The position numbers and the translations under genes are program-made. Under the pieces are notes generated by a model. That model worked only from the letters and a program-made list of their open reading frames with translations. It had not been told where the DNA came from and made no database searches. This document shows, piece after piece, positions 9,723 to 21,308 of a stretch of 64,000 nt of DNA; position 1 is the stretch's first letter, and each line of letters begins with the position of its first letter. Source of the stretch: Anniella stebbinsi (lineage: Eukaryota; Chordata; Lepidosauria; Squamata; Anniellidae); assembly GCA_029215795.1 (NCBI GenBank), contig JARDYH010000002.1:60055001-60119000 (forward strand), in the 5' to 3' direction.

Positions 9723-10572
9723 TTAGTCTTAAATAGCCATGCAGCAGGAGTAAATTTAGCAGGTATAACATATGATATTACTTAAAGTCATACTTCACTG
9801 GGAAAAGTTGGAAATGACAGCCTTCCCCCTGATACAGGGCTCTGGAAGAAAATGGAATCCTGCCCAAAATAGGATCTAGCAGAGAGATGTCTCTTTTGCT
9901 ATTACAATACCAAATAATATACAGCACATGGGGGCCTCTAATAATACCCTTCTCCAGTGTGTAAGCTCTGCTTTCAAGATACTCTCCACAGGAGTCAATA
10001 GGCTGAATTAAATAGGTACCAGTGAACAAGCAGAGGCAGCAGTGTTTCTAGATCTGGAGATTTCTTGAATACTAATCTGTGGCCTGGATTTAAGTCTTTG
10101 TCTCTTAGAAGGGCAAAACAATTGATATTATATCTTCAAGTCACATTTGCTTTCAGAAACCAAATGGTTATATCATTCACATGCCAAAGCTTTGCCTGGA
10201 CTATACCTTTTCAGACTGCAGGTGAAGGAGTGCATCCTCATATTAAAAGAAAACACAATACCTCCCTACACATCCCAAACTGGTATTCCAGGGAGATGAA
10301 TGGAGAACCCTTCTCCTGCTATACTAGTTTGGTATGTATGTACTGGGGAATGTCTGCTATGGAGAAACATTCAAGCCCTCACCTGCACACTGAAAATGTG
10401 CAGCCCAACAAAAGACAACCCAGAGATGCTCAGCTTGTGGACCAGTTCACAAGATGCTGAAATGTTAAGTGAATGTCGACCACAGCTGGACAGGCAGTGA
10501 AGTGGTCATGTGATTGATGCAACAAATGCCCGAGGTCTGGCTTCTTTCAGGGTAAGTGGACACATTATCATT
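9723..10572. other. Intergenic DNA, no gene seen
   Basis: Nothing beyond chance open frames is visible in this AT-rich stretch. Confidence 0.5.
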
Positions 10573-11104
10573 TTTGTTTTTATTTATTCATTTAGGAAAC
10601 TTATTACCCACTTTTCATTATGAGATTATCCCAAAGTTGGGTACAACCACTAAAACAAAATAAATCATACAAGAGCAGCCAAAAGAACAGGTCACAGAGA
10701 ACAAATAAATACTTGACTTGATGCAGCAAAACAAATTCAGCCAAAATCTTGGATAAATAAATAGGTCTTCAGTTGGTGTTGAAAACTTGATGCTGACCGT
10801 GTAAGAGAGAATTCCACAACTGGGGGCCTGATTCAAGAGAGCATTCTTAATGTCAAGACAGGTACATAAGGGAGAAGGCACTCCATCAGGTAACCAGGTC
10901 CTAAGTCAGATAACCAGGTCCTAAGTCAGGTAGGGCTTTATATGTCAGCAAAACCATCATGAACTTGGCTTGTTAGCTTATTGGCAGCCAGTGCAAGAAC
11001 TTCAGAACTGGTGTAATATGTTCCTGGTAGGCTGTTCCACTCAGCAGTCTATCTGCGGTGTTTTCTACTAGCTGTAGAAAAAGCCTCAGGCAGTCCATGT
11101 AAAG
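10573..11104 (-). mobile_element. L2-type LINE 3' fragment
   Basis: The minus strand encodes QLVENTADRLLSG, then QEHITPVLKFLHWLPI, the conserved tail of L2-like ORF2, followed by a 3' UTR that ends in TATTTATT-rich sequence (plus strand, about 10577-10600). A 22-bp unit, AACCAGGTCCTAAGTCAG, is tandemly duplicated near 10891-10930. The 5' end of the fragment coincides with the start of the hAT-like MITE at 11105. Confidence 0.75.
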
Positions 11105-11354
11105 TAGGGTGACCATATGAAAAGGAGGACAGGGCTCCTGTATCTTTAACACTTGTATTGAAAATGAAATTTCAGCAGGTGTCATTTGTATGCATGCAGC
11201 ACCTGGTGAAAGTCCCTCTTCATCACAACAGTTAAAACTGCAGGAGCCCTGCCATGTTTTGCATCTGGTCAAGAGAGCAGGGCTCCTGCAGCTTTAACTG
11301 TTGTAATGAAGAGGGAATTTCACCAGGTGCTGTATGCATACAAATGATGCCTGC

Positions 11355-13677
11355 AGGGTGACCATATGACAGGAAAAACCCAGATTTGTCAGGATTTTTG
11401 GTAACAAATCTGGGAAGGGGGGGCGGGAATTATGAAATTTGACCAAAAAAATCTGCATTTTTCCCATCCTCCCCAGCCAAAAGGCACTCTACTTAAATAA
11501 GAATTAACAAAAATGCTTTTTTGGTTTTACATTTGGTCCCAAAGCCAATGTCGCCCTGCTAAAAACTCTAATTGTAGGCACATCCAATGTTTAGAAATCG
11601 TACCCACATGTGAAGTAATGCGCGATCGTGATTGGGCAGGGGCTAACATGTAATCAACGGTGAGACACTCAGGTGGGCGGGGTTAATGAACAGCGGGAAA
11701 GTCCAGGGGAGGTACCATCAGGAGATAGGGCGGTGCTTTCGTCAAATTTTCCTCATTCAACCATAGACCCCTGATCCGACTCTGCTGCGAAACTCCGTAA
11801 ATAAACAATTGTAAAGCGCATTGTATGGAGCCCGTAATTTGCCTTCACGGCTCTTGTCTACCGCTATTAGACGTAAAATTGATTATAGGAAAAAGCGCAT
11901 ATTAGGAGAAACAGGCGCCAAAGCGACATCATATAGAGGGACCCAAGGGTGATGAAGGGCCATCCTTAGAGAAAAACTCTCACAACCAACAGTGAGGTGT
12001 CAGTTGAGAGAGAGGCTCTCATCTTTGTGGATGTCCTGTTGATGCGGATGTTGGAACCTAGCATGTTGTTGCTTTGCTACCCCTTCCCTTCTATTTCACT
12101 TTGTTCACTTGTGAGCTAGGCTCTGTCTGCACTGCTCACATGCAATGCAGAATATTTGAAGTGCGTGTTGGAGAAAAATAGATAGATTTGTGGCTTGGGC
12201 TGGCTGGCATATCTCTTAGAGACAGAATTAGACCGAAGACACAACTCAGAGATAGCTGTAGCTGAGCCCTGAGAGGCTGGCATGCCACACAGAGCCTTTC
12301 AAGAGCATCTCAGAATAAAGTGTTGGTGCAGGTGTTGGCTGGTTGGAGGCTTCAGCTGGCATCAGTTTCAGAAAGAGTTACAACTCAGAGATGGCTGTAG
12401 CTTAGCCCTGAGAGGCTGGCATGCCACACAGAGCCTTTTAAGAGCATCTCAGAGTCCAGTGTTGGTACAAACAGAGGTGGCTGGTGGCGGAGTTCTTTAA
12501 AAAAAACAAGAGTCACCAGATGTGACCAAGCTATAAGCTGGCTCCCTATCCCCAGCCACAGGGTAGAAGTGCACAGCCTGGCTGGACTGTTGGGAGACTT
12601 TGGCAGAGAGAGGGGGGGATTGTTTGAGGCTGGAAGCTGAAGACATCAGCTGGCTGGCATAAGGTAGAGAGAGGCTGAAGTCAACCCAGATTCACCTGTA
12701 GCTTGGACCTGAGAGGCTGGCTTGCCACCCAGAGTGTTTTAAGAGTGCATCAGAATCGAGCAGATGTGCAGGAGGAGTGGAGGTGGAGGCAGCTGGCGAT
12801 GGAGTTTTTTAAAGTAAGAGTCACCAGACATGACCAAACAATAAGCGATACCCCTGGCCACAAGTATGCGGTCTGGCTGGACCATCAGAAGACATTGGCA
12901 CAGAGAGAGGGGGGGGGGAGATTGTTTGAGGCTGGAGGCTTTGGTTTGGCTGCAATGACTTAGAGAGAGACAAGAGAGGCTGCACAGACAACCCAGAGAC
13001 ACCTGTTGTAACTTAGCCCTACGGTGCTGGCAGGCAACACAGGGCATTAGAAAGAGGGTCTCAGAGTCACGTGTTTGTGCAGGAAGTAGACAGGAGTTCA
13101 AAATCTGTTTGTGAGAAGTGGTGTCAACGTGCAAGCCTTGAGAAGCTAGTGTATATAAGTGAGAAGTGTGAATCGGCGAAGTAGTGTCTGCCACCCATAA
13201 CACCTACTCTAATGTTAGAGTAGAGAAACTTGTGACAATCATACACAAGGTTTTATTTTTTACATTTAAAAATAAAAAAGCCAGCCAGCTAACCAGCAGC
13301 AATCCCTGTTAAAAGCAGCGGCAGTTTGCAGTGGAGTGAGGATACAGTCAGAAAAGATATTTAAAGGAAGGGGAGAATGTATCACATAGATTATAGCAAA
13401 AGCTTCAAAGTACAGCAAAAGCTACAAAAGTAGGAGTAAGTGAAGTTAATTTTAGATGCGTTGCTCTTTATTTCAGTGATTTTAATATTAAGATGTTATG
13501 TAGAACAGATTTGTCTTAATTGTGTGGTATAAAATCAGATCTGTGACCAAGGTTCAGGTGGGCACCCCCCCCCCCCGGTGCTGGACCCGCCCCTGGGGCC
13601 AGACAGGTTGGTGGGCATGTCCCCTTGGGAACCGACCATGTTGTCCTCCTTTTTGGTTTCCAAAATATGGTCACCCT
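11355..13677. mobile_element. 2.3-kb nonautonomous hAT-like transposon, nested
   Basis: The element begins AGGGTGACCATAT and ends ATATGGTCACCCT, and is flanked by the identical 8-bp duplication ATGCCTGC (11347-11354 and 13678-13685). When the insert is left out, the sequence of the outer MITE reads through. An 8-bp duplication with AGGG-type ends fits the hAT superfamily. No transposase frame is visible in its 2,323 bp, so it must have been moved by another copy. Inside it holds a CpG-bearing left third, four copies of a GCTGGC-rich unit (12229-13100) and a C-run near 13567. Confidence 0.85.
12229..13100 (+). repeat. Diverged tandem repeats, about 305-bp unit
   Basis: A unit containing CTGAGAGGCTGGCATGCCAC and then AGAGCATCTCAGA recurs near 12260, 12408, 12712 and 13020. 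The last three are spaced about 305 bp apart; between the first two most of the unit is missing. The linking part AAGAGTCACCAGA-GTGACCAA to GATTGTTTGAGGCTGG is also repeated (about 12508-12632 and 12817-12935). It is not coding. Confidence 0.75.
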
Positions 13678-13755
13678 ATGCCTGCTGAAATTCCGTTTTC
13701 TATGCAACAATTAAAAATATAGAATCCCTGTCCTCCTTTTCATATGGTCATCCTA

Positions 13756-16700
13756 GGTAACATCTAATACTAGCCTTTTACCTCTCTATCTTCATAGCCC
13801 AAAATATTATAAACCTTAAAAAGAAATGGAAGTGGATAATCTATTTTAGATAACATGTAGTTCCAGACAAAGATTTGACTTTGACCTTTCCACAAGTGGT
13901 TCAGAAAAACTAAATTATAGTTACCAAAACAAGATAGCTACAAGTGCCATTCAAGAAAGGCAGTATTTTGTAGGATCAATGTATAGGTTTTCCATGCGAA
14001 CTGAAATTAAAAATGCAAAGGCCTGATTTTAGTCAGACCTGTGAATAGTTATGCAATTCACTTCATGTAGCCTGAAATTTTGTTTAGCATTCCTTCATAA
14101 ATTGTTTCCTGCATTGCATTATGACACTTCAATATGAAGTGTAGGGGGTGGGGAGGTGGGGCGGGGATTGCTCATATTAAAAATGTACTTCTAAAATGAA
14201 AAGGAAACAATTATGCCAACTTGGTAACTTTAAAGACAAGAGCAGTAAGAGGACAATTGGTCTGTTACAAGATGAGTACAGCCAACCTGAATAGTTATAA
14301 ACAGCAGGTGTCATTTGAAGGAACAGCAGAGAACGCTCCCTGTTATTTGCCAAGGGGATTTCTATTTATTGTTCCCAGTGAAAAAAGTTTCCTTCAAGCC
14401 TCTCGACCTTTGGAATATGATAAAGTGTAATATAATATTTATTGAGCAAGTCACAGAACACTTGATTCAGTGTAGTTACTCAACATTCCAATAGTACTTT
14501 GCCTTTATTTACTAGTGTCACACAATTGAACCAGTGCTGCAGACAGATTTAAACTGAATATTCCATTACTCCTGCTTCTGTTTTGTTTTAGACCATGTTG
14601 GACTGGCATAGGAAAGCAACTTTTGATAATTAAGTCCAGTTCAGTATATTATTTTGGAGATTAAGAGAGTAATCTTATGGCCCCTAGACGTAGACGGGTT
14701 TGCACATTGTAATAACCCATGGTTTATGAAAATGTGGTTTGTAGTTGTGAAAATGAGCAGGAATGAGGTGCACATGGGTTCAAACTTTGGGTTGTTTGTC
14801 TCCAATTGAAACCTCAAATTTAAAGTCAATGGATCTGGACTGCACCCTACCAATATTATTATTTTACAAAGGCAATACTTTTATAGAAAAAACTTGAGCA
14901 AATGAATTCTAGCTGTGAGCAAAGCAGAGCCTTCAACAGTAACCTCTTTGATTGCTCCAAATATGTAGAAGTAAAAGTACCTATAATCTTGTAGAAAAAG
15001 GACAGAATCTATATTTAGAAATTCTAAAAGAAAGGGTTGGTTATAATACCATAGCCTTTAATACCATTACAAAGAGAGCACACTCATGATAAATTAGGCT
15101 GAGCAATCAGACTTCCAGTAATGATTAAACCACAAATTACTGTGAGTCACTTAAGAATTATTAATGGTGTTCTCAGGCACTGAGCACATGTTGTCAAATG
15201 ACAGTATAAACAATAGAAAGAGAAAGAAATGCAATACTAGAAAGTGTAATGCCATGCATTTGGGAACAAATAAGCATTTTTATTATTGGCTAGTTGTTCA
15301 TGAGCTGGAAACAGTGGAGGAACTCAGGATATTGGATAATCACGGCTATGAACTGCCACTGTGGGTCTAAACAGGGTAGATGTAAATCTTGGGTGCATTC
15401 AGCAAGGCATTTCTATTTGTGATTGATACCCATGTACTGCAAGGCACATCTGGAATATAGGTCGGTTTTGGGTTTTCCATGTTCAGGAAGGATTACTGTA
15501 AAAATGATTGAAAAACTTAAAAGTCTGGTTTGGTTAGCTTAGAAAAAAGGAGTCTGTGAATAACTACACAGGATAGTTGGCTGCCTTAATTGTAACCTAC
15601 TGAAATAATGAATTATCGCCCAACCCACATGGGCTCACTAAACTGTCTTCTATATAGACCTGGTTTGCATGATGGGCTGTTGTTTGTTGGGTAATTTTTA
15701 TTGTTGCTGTCCTCTCCTCAAACAAACCATGCCACCCGGCAGGAAAATACTCATGTTGATATATCACAACAACAACTCTGATTTTATTGTGAGTTTTATG
15801 ATGATGCATGACTGAAAGAGCTAGCAAAACCGAGACCAGGAGGAGGAATGCCTCTGTCACTCCCATGTTCCATAAACTGGTTTATTCATATGAAGGCTTA
15901 AATGACTGTGAATCATGACATGTATCAGAACGCTTTCCATAGCATGAAGCTGTGACATCAACGAGGGAAATCAAACAAATGGAGAGAAACAAGAACCAAA
16001 GCTCTTTTGAACAGTCTTCATCATGGTAATTAGTAATGATAGGTCATCATGACACACTACTGAATGCCCTACACAGTCAGGAACACATCTTCGGAGTCCA
16101 CAAATTGACAAAGGGCGAATTCCAGCTAAAGCTCAGTCATCTGCTTGATGACATTTGATTGTGTTCTACAACAAATGTATTTTCACTACTTCTGCAATTG
16201 TCCAGACACCCTGAGCGTATTTTCACCTTCTTTCACATTAATCCCCCCTGCCCACAACCACAAGTATGTGCACTGTATATGTTTTATGATCAGCTTTTAA
16301 ACTGGGACTGTGAAATGGGTAGCATAATAGGCTTCACATTACTATATATAGCTGTTATCATATGAGACAAACGACAAATGGTTTCATTGATGCTGTAGTT
16401 TCTGGCATAAACCACAGAAGCTTCCAGATTATTCTAATCTAAGATAAAGCAGAGGATTTAAGATCTGCAACTATTCAAATGTTCTTCTTAGAGCATTTTC
16501 TCATTAACAAGTCCCCTTAAGGCACTTGATCACTTGGTAACATCCCCTAAACCTCAAAGAGGTTGTTTTCTATTTTGGCATCTGGAACATTTTAAATTGA
16601 TAATCAAGTTAAAGCATGTTGAAATGAAGGGCACAGATGTAATAACAGTGGGAATAATGAGATTATCCCAGGAACATCTAGAAAATGAATGTACACAAAT

Positions 16701-16782
16701 ATGTAAATGTTTCAAGAAGGAAAACTGGAACAAACTGTTCAAAATAATTACCAAAACTGATCTTGCTGGACTGCAGAACTTT
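13756..16782. other. Intergenic DNA, no gene seen
   Basis: Three kilobases of AT-rich DNA without a recognisable gene. Short frames, such as the one near 15164, show no homology I can name. Confidence 0.5.
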
Positions 16783-17060
16783 CATTTATTTATTATTTGT
16801 ATTTATTTATTACATTTATATATCACCCCATAGCCGAAGCTCTCTGGGCAGTTTACAAAAATGAAAAACTTTGGACATTAAAAATTGATATACAAAATTT
16901 GAAACAATAAAAGCATAAAAACAGACAACATATAAAAACAGTATACATTTAAAACAGCTGCGAACTCTCAGCCAAACCTAAATATAGTTCTGGGGTCAAT
17001 TAAAAAACTCAGGATATGCTGTTAAATGCCTGGGAGAAGAGGACTGTAGAACTTTTATTT
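16783..17060 (-). mobile_element. L2/CR1-type LINE 3' UTR fragment
   Basis: The plus strand reads TATTTATTACATTTATATAT, then GAAGCTCTCTGGGCAGTTTA and an A-rich run with AAAACAGCTG. This is the reverse view of a LINE 3' UTR common in squamates. No ORF2 residues are included. Confidence 0.5.
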
Positions 17061-17404
17061 TGGGAATGGATAGAATCCTTTGCTTCCAACACAACTGCTG
17101 CTTTCCACATTATTTATTTATTTTACTTAGGAGTCTTATAATATCTAATAAATAAATGTTGCAAATACTTGTTAGGGAGCCAGTACTAGTTGTCTCACTG
17201 TTGAGTGATTACTTGGTGGCAAATGTAATGCACAGTCCTCCAATTAACATCCTATTTCAAAGAAATGAAAATGAAATTTATGAAACACAAGGCCACACAC
17301 TAGATTTAACATGTGGTTGTTGTAAATGGAAGATGACCAAAAATAATTACGTCTATTTCAAGCTTTTGAAGAATGCTGGATTATGACTACAATGCTATGC
17401 ATAT

Positions 17405-17932
17405 TTACCTATGAGCATTAGGCCCATTCACATGTAACAGTGGCAAATTGTGGGTTAATTCATCCATGATTTGCCAGGTTCATACCACTACCATTTTAAA
17501 TGTGCAATGCCTGATCGGAGGTTGCCCTGAGTTAATCATGGGTTAAACTTAACCTAAGAAACTTAGGACCTGTGTTAATATATATATTATATAAAATCTG
17601 TTATTGCTTTTAAATGTTTTAAATGTTTTTAATTTTACTGCAGGTTTAATTTTATTTTAACTTTTGTAAATTTATATATGTTTTAATTGTACATGTTTTT
17701 TAATCATGTAAACCACCTTGAGTCCCAGCCCTGGGGAAAAGGTAGGACATAAATAAATAAATAATAAGAAGTAATTCTGGGTTAATTGTGGGTAGTTCCA
17801 GTTCAGACATCATGGAGCAAACTCCAATCAGGCTGATCAGAGGTTGCATATTCAAAATCGCAGTGAGACGTACTTGGCAAATCATGAGTTAATTAACTCA
17901 AGATTTGCCACTATGTGTGAAATGGATCACTG
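17405..17932. repeat. MITE with TTAATTAACC-type ends (middle layer)
   Basis: The left end CACATGTAACAGTGGCAAAT and the right end ATTTGCCACTATGTGTGAAA are inverted repeats. The same family, without interruption, lies at 30480-30726. An L2 tail has split this copy. Confidence 0.6.
17575..17772 (+). mobile_element. L2-type LINE 3' tail (inner layer)
   Basis: The sequence AAACCACCTTGAGTCCCAGC, followed by GGTAGGACATAAATAAATAA, is the standard end of an L2-like 3' UTR. It sits inside the MITE at 17405-17932. Confidence 0.65.
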
Positions 17933-18076
17933 AGATGTACTTCTGAGTAGACATACATAGGGCTGTGCTATAAAACATGTGATTGCCTTCATTTCTGGAC
18001 AATGCCCAAAGTGGCCAGTTGGGGAAGCATTAAATGACCAGTCAACACTTTCAGCACACTCATATGCATATCTACT

Positions 18077-18382
18077 TAGGGTGACCAGAAAGCTCATGTA
18101 ACTTTAACAGTTGTAGAGAAAAGGGAATTGCAGCCAGTGTCATTTGTATGCAGTTAGTTCCTGATGAAATTCCCTCTTCATCACAACAGTTAAAGTTGCA
18201 GGGGCCCTGTCTTCTTTTGTATATGGTCACTCTAGTATAGTGTCTGCACCTTTAACTGTTGTGATGAAGAGGGAACTTCACCAAGACCTAATTGCACACA
18301 AATGTCACTGGCTGAAATTCCCTTTTCTCTACAACTGTTAAAGTTACATGAGCCCTGACCTGGATTTTATCTGGTCAGCCTA
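18077..18382. mobile_element. hAT-like MITE with 8-bp target duplication
   Basis: The ends are TAGGGTGACC and GGTCAGCCTA, flanked by the identical 8-bp duplication TATCTACT (18069-18076 and 18383-18390). The two arms are long inverted repeats (AACTTTAACAGTTGTAGAGA on the left, its near complement on the right). It is the same family as the outer element at 11105-13755. Confidence 0.85.
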
Positions 18383-18404
18383 TATCTACTCAAAATTAAG
18401 TCCT

Positions 18405-18755
18405 AATGACAGAATTCGCATGTGACTACCCATGGGTGGTTTAAACCAAGGGTAGTCAGGAGTGCGTGGGAGTGAGCTGCTGCCCGACTACTTGCCACTT
18501 CTGCTGTTTCCACTTTGAACTGGGCTTGTTGTAGGGTTAAAAACTCTGGCTTATTCCTCCCTCAACAACCCAGAGTGCTGGGTTCAGATGTCATAGAGCA
18601 CAACCCAGGAACGGGACATTCCTGGGTTGTTTACCAAAGCAGGAACAAAGGGCAAGTGGTGAATGGTTGAGAAACAGCACACTTGTTATTGTGTGGACCA
18701 ACTTACCCATGGTTTAAGCAACTCCTGTGTAGTTATGTGCAAATTGGGTCACTGA
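18405..18755. repeat. MITE-like palindromic element
   Basis: The left end, GCATGTGACTACCCATGGGT, and the right end, TACCCATGGTTTAAGCAACTC to GTAGTTATGTGC, are inverted. The core repeats CAACCCAGAG and GGGTTGTTTACC in opposite orientation. Confidence 0.55.
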
Positions 18756-19108
18756 ATTCAAAGGGCCCTACTGCTAGGTAAGAGTGTATAGGATTTCAGT
18801 CTCAGTGGATGACTGCAACAGAATTATGTAATTGCTCAGCATTTGCTGCAAGCATTCCAATTAAAGTTCTTCTTGGGATATGGTTCACTTTAACTTCTTT
18901 TTTAGGAAGTGGCATTGGGACGGTTTGGGATGTTTAGATTTTTTAAAAATATACACTTCTGAGAACAGGGGAAATGGAAAATTAATCAAACCCTGTGTAA
19001 CAACATAATTCTCACTCTAATTATTTTACCAAAAACACTGTATTTTTTTTGTCTTCCGCAAAAGTCAAGAGCTTTAACAAACTTGAGTGCTGAATTCTTA
19101 AAGAGCAT

Positions 19109-19145
19109 TTTCCTTCCTTCCTTCCTTCCTTCCTTCCTTCCTTCC
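19109..19145 (+). repeat. (TTCC)n microsatellite
   Basis: About nine TTCC units in a row. Confidence 0.9.
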
Positions 19146-19599
19146 AAGCATTTTCCTTCCTAAACAACCTTATATACCAAGAAGAAAATGACCTGGTTCA
19201 TGTATCATGACAACACGGGGATCATTTAATCCATGGGTTGTCAGGGCCGCAGACGAACGAGTGCACTGCCTCCCTTGCACTCTTTGCTCCTGCTTGCATT
19301 CGGTTTAACAAACGAGAATTCTTGAACAAAAGAATTTCAAAGACAGAGACCACTGTGAAATTGCTGAAGTACAATTCATCAAGATATGCAACTCTATTTC
19401 CTGTGGTTTGAACAAGGATAAAGTTTTTTTAAAAAATCACACTACAAAATGTTAATCGGCTCATCATTGTAATGATATCTGCCTTATCACCCAACAACAG
19501 CTTTGTGAATAGCTACAGTTAAGATAATCACATTCATTGTCTGTACTCTTTTGCATTTCAATTCCCTCTGACAACAGTTTACATTTCTGCACCTCACTG

Positions 19600-20180
19600 C
19601 TCCCCAGCATGTGTATCTAAACATGCCTACTTGACTTAACACCGGAACGTGAGTGAGAGGAGCATGAACTGCGGCGACTACCACATGGGGGGGCGGGGGG
19701 GAGGAACGCAAGCTGTCGCAGGGGGCAGGGGGGAGGAATGCAAGCTCCTGCTGCTATCACCTTCCCACTTTTCCTCATCTGCCTTCTCCTCAATACCTCG
19801 TTCTGAATGGTCCTTTGAGCGATCAAGGCATTGGCGGGGAAGTGGCCCTGGAGACTGCCTGCGCTCCACAAAGGACCCCTCAGAGTGAGGCAATTGGTCT
19901 GAGCATAACCACCCAATGCCTCGCTCTAAGGGGTCCTCAGAGCGAGGCATTGGATGGGCAGTACCCGGGGGAGCCATACCGGGTGCTTGCTGCTACGGCC
20001 TTTGCAGCAGAGGAGCGCATGGTGCGGCTCTCCAGAGCGTCCTCCTGCCTTATGCCTCACTTTGAGAGGTATAGGGCAGGAGCGGCAGTGGAACTTATGG
20101 CCTTTCCAGTGGCCGGGCAGGTGCGATCCTCTGCCCTTCCAGATCCACCGCTAGGGGGCTAGCCCCCTTTATGTTCTTAA
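19600..20180. other. GC-rich block of unknown nature upstream of the APC CpG island
   Basis: A sharply bounded stretch rich in G, C and CpG between AT-rich flanks. It contains a local inverted repeat (AAAGGACCCCTCAGAGTGAG near 19878 against CTCTAAGGGGTCCTCAGAG near 19924) and G-runs near 19686-19730. Open frames exist on both strands but are compositionally biased and have no family marks. It may be a transposon or a distal part of the promoter region. Confidence 0.4.
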
Positions 20181-20689
20181 TTAGCACTTTTTGCATTTCA
20201 GCCTCTCTGACCGCATGGTTTATATCCCCACCCTCAGCATGTCTGCCAACTTGAGGTTAACATTTCATGCATGTGATGAAGTGTCCAGGAAAGTTTATGC
20301 CAGAATAATATTGTAAGTCTTTAAGGTGCCACAAGACTCTTCATTGTTGTTACAGCAAAAGAATAACACAGCACCCCCTCCGGAAAACGAACACTTAACG
20401 ACCGACAGTTATTTTCTTTAGAGAACTAGATTAGCCATTTCCAATCTCAATTCAGACCAAATATGCATATGAATTCCAACTTCACACTTGGGGTCTCCAT
20501 TTAAAACTTTTTTGTGGGGGAGGGCTGAAAATACGCCAGTTTCACGACGAACCGACAGCTCTTCCCACGTGGTTTCTCCCCTGTCCTCCCCTCAAAAACT
20601 GCAAAAGGGCAGGCTAACTAACTATGCAAATCCAGGCCGGCTCTCCCCAGCTTCTTTGTCAAGCAAAGGAGGCATCCCAAGCCCCACCC
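20181..20689. other. Spacer before the CpG island
   Basis: AT-rich at first, then rising in GC towards the APC promoter. It has no recognised feature. Confidence 0.45.
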
Positions 20690-20844
20690 CTTTCCCAGCT
20701 GCTCTCCCAGCAGGTGCGACAGTGTCTGAAAAGCGAACGCCACATTCCCCAGCGCAGGCGCGCTATGCTTCTTTTTCTCTCTCCCATTCCTGTTAGATCT
20801 ATCAGAAGCAGACTGAACTCCACTACGGTCAGGATTCTTTCTGT

Positions 20845-20854
20845 TGCGCATGCG
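20845..20854. promoter_or_regulatory. NRF1-type site
   Basis: TGCGCATGCG fits the palindromic NRF1 consensus GCGCATGCGC at nine of ten positions after shifting by one base. It lies just upstream of the YY1-type site in the CpG island. Confidence 0.6.
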
Positions 20855-20869
20855 TTTGAGGCAGCCTTC

Positions 20870-21308
20870 CCCCCCAAGCAAGATGGCGGCGGGGAGGCTA
20901 GTTGGGGAGTCGAAGTGAGGGAAGTAAAAGGGGGCGGTGACGGCAGCAGGTAAAACTGTGGCGAGAGCAAAGGCCGGCGGGAGACGGACTGGTACCGACG
21001 GAGTAAGAGGAGAGTTGAGAGCGGGGGCTCCTCGACCTCCGTCCCGCTCGGGAATGAGGAGTCTGGGTGGCGGGACGAGAGGGACCAACCTCTCTCTCGC
21101 CTGCCGCTGTTGCTGCTGCCGCCGCTTGTGAGGAGGGGAGTGTGGTCCTCACGGCCTTCCCGGCGCCCCGGATGTGTGGGAAGCCGCCTCTCCGTTTCTT
21201 GGTGGGGCCGAGTCCCCCGAGTACTGGCCGCGACGGAGCCAGCGGCAGAGTCCGGGGAACTGCGGCGGCGGCGGCGCTGCCGGGTGTGGAGAGCGACGAG
21301 GCGGGCAG
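20870..21308 (+). other. APC: Candidate noncoding first exon 1B of APC
   Basis: From the YY1 site to a perfect splice donor, CAG|GTGAGT, at 21308/21309. A second possible donor, CAG|GTAAAA, lies at 20949/20950. The exon carries several ATGs. No ATG frame is open to 21308 in the phase needed to join exon 3 in frame, so this exon is probably untranslated and splices to exon 2. Both limits are predictions. Confidence 0.5.
20879..20890 (+). promoter_or_regulatory. YY1-type site near the probable start of exon 1B
   Basis: CAAGATGGCGGC matches the AAGATGGCGGC core of YY1. In many CpG-island promoters this site sits a few bases downstream of the transcription start and sets its place and direction; this implies a + strand start near 20870. 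Confidence 0.7.

Larger units (their letters stand above)
11105..13755. mobile_element. hAT-like MITE split by a nested element
   Basis: The outer MITE occupies 11105-11354 and resumes at 13686-13755. Its ends are TAGGGTGACCATATGAAAAG on the left and CTTTTCATATGGTCATCCTA on the right, so the inverted repeats are long and nearly identical. The body is palindromic (GGGCTCCTG-A-CTTTAAC on one arm and its complement on the other). The same family recurs intact at 18077-18382. The interruption is the element at 11355-13677. I see no clear target duplication for the outer copy. Confidence 0.8.
17383..17972. repeat. Palindromic MITE (outer layer of a three-layer nest)
   Basis: The left half, ATGCTATGCATATTTACCTA, and the right half, CTTCTGAGTAGACATACATA, are the two arms of a palindromic repeat family. 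A fuller copy lies at 34911-35005. The arms are separated by a second MITE. Confidence 0.55.

Noticed and set aside
12229..13100. CRISPR-like array
   Set aside because: The units are about 305 bp and diverged, with no constant short repeats and unique spacers; the genome is vertebrate.
12739..13203. 154-codon minus-strand frame in the hAT-like element as a transposase
   Set aside because: It lies across the tandem repeats, is Ser/Leu/Cys-rich and has no RNase-H-like or BED motif.
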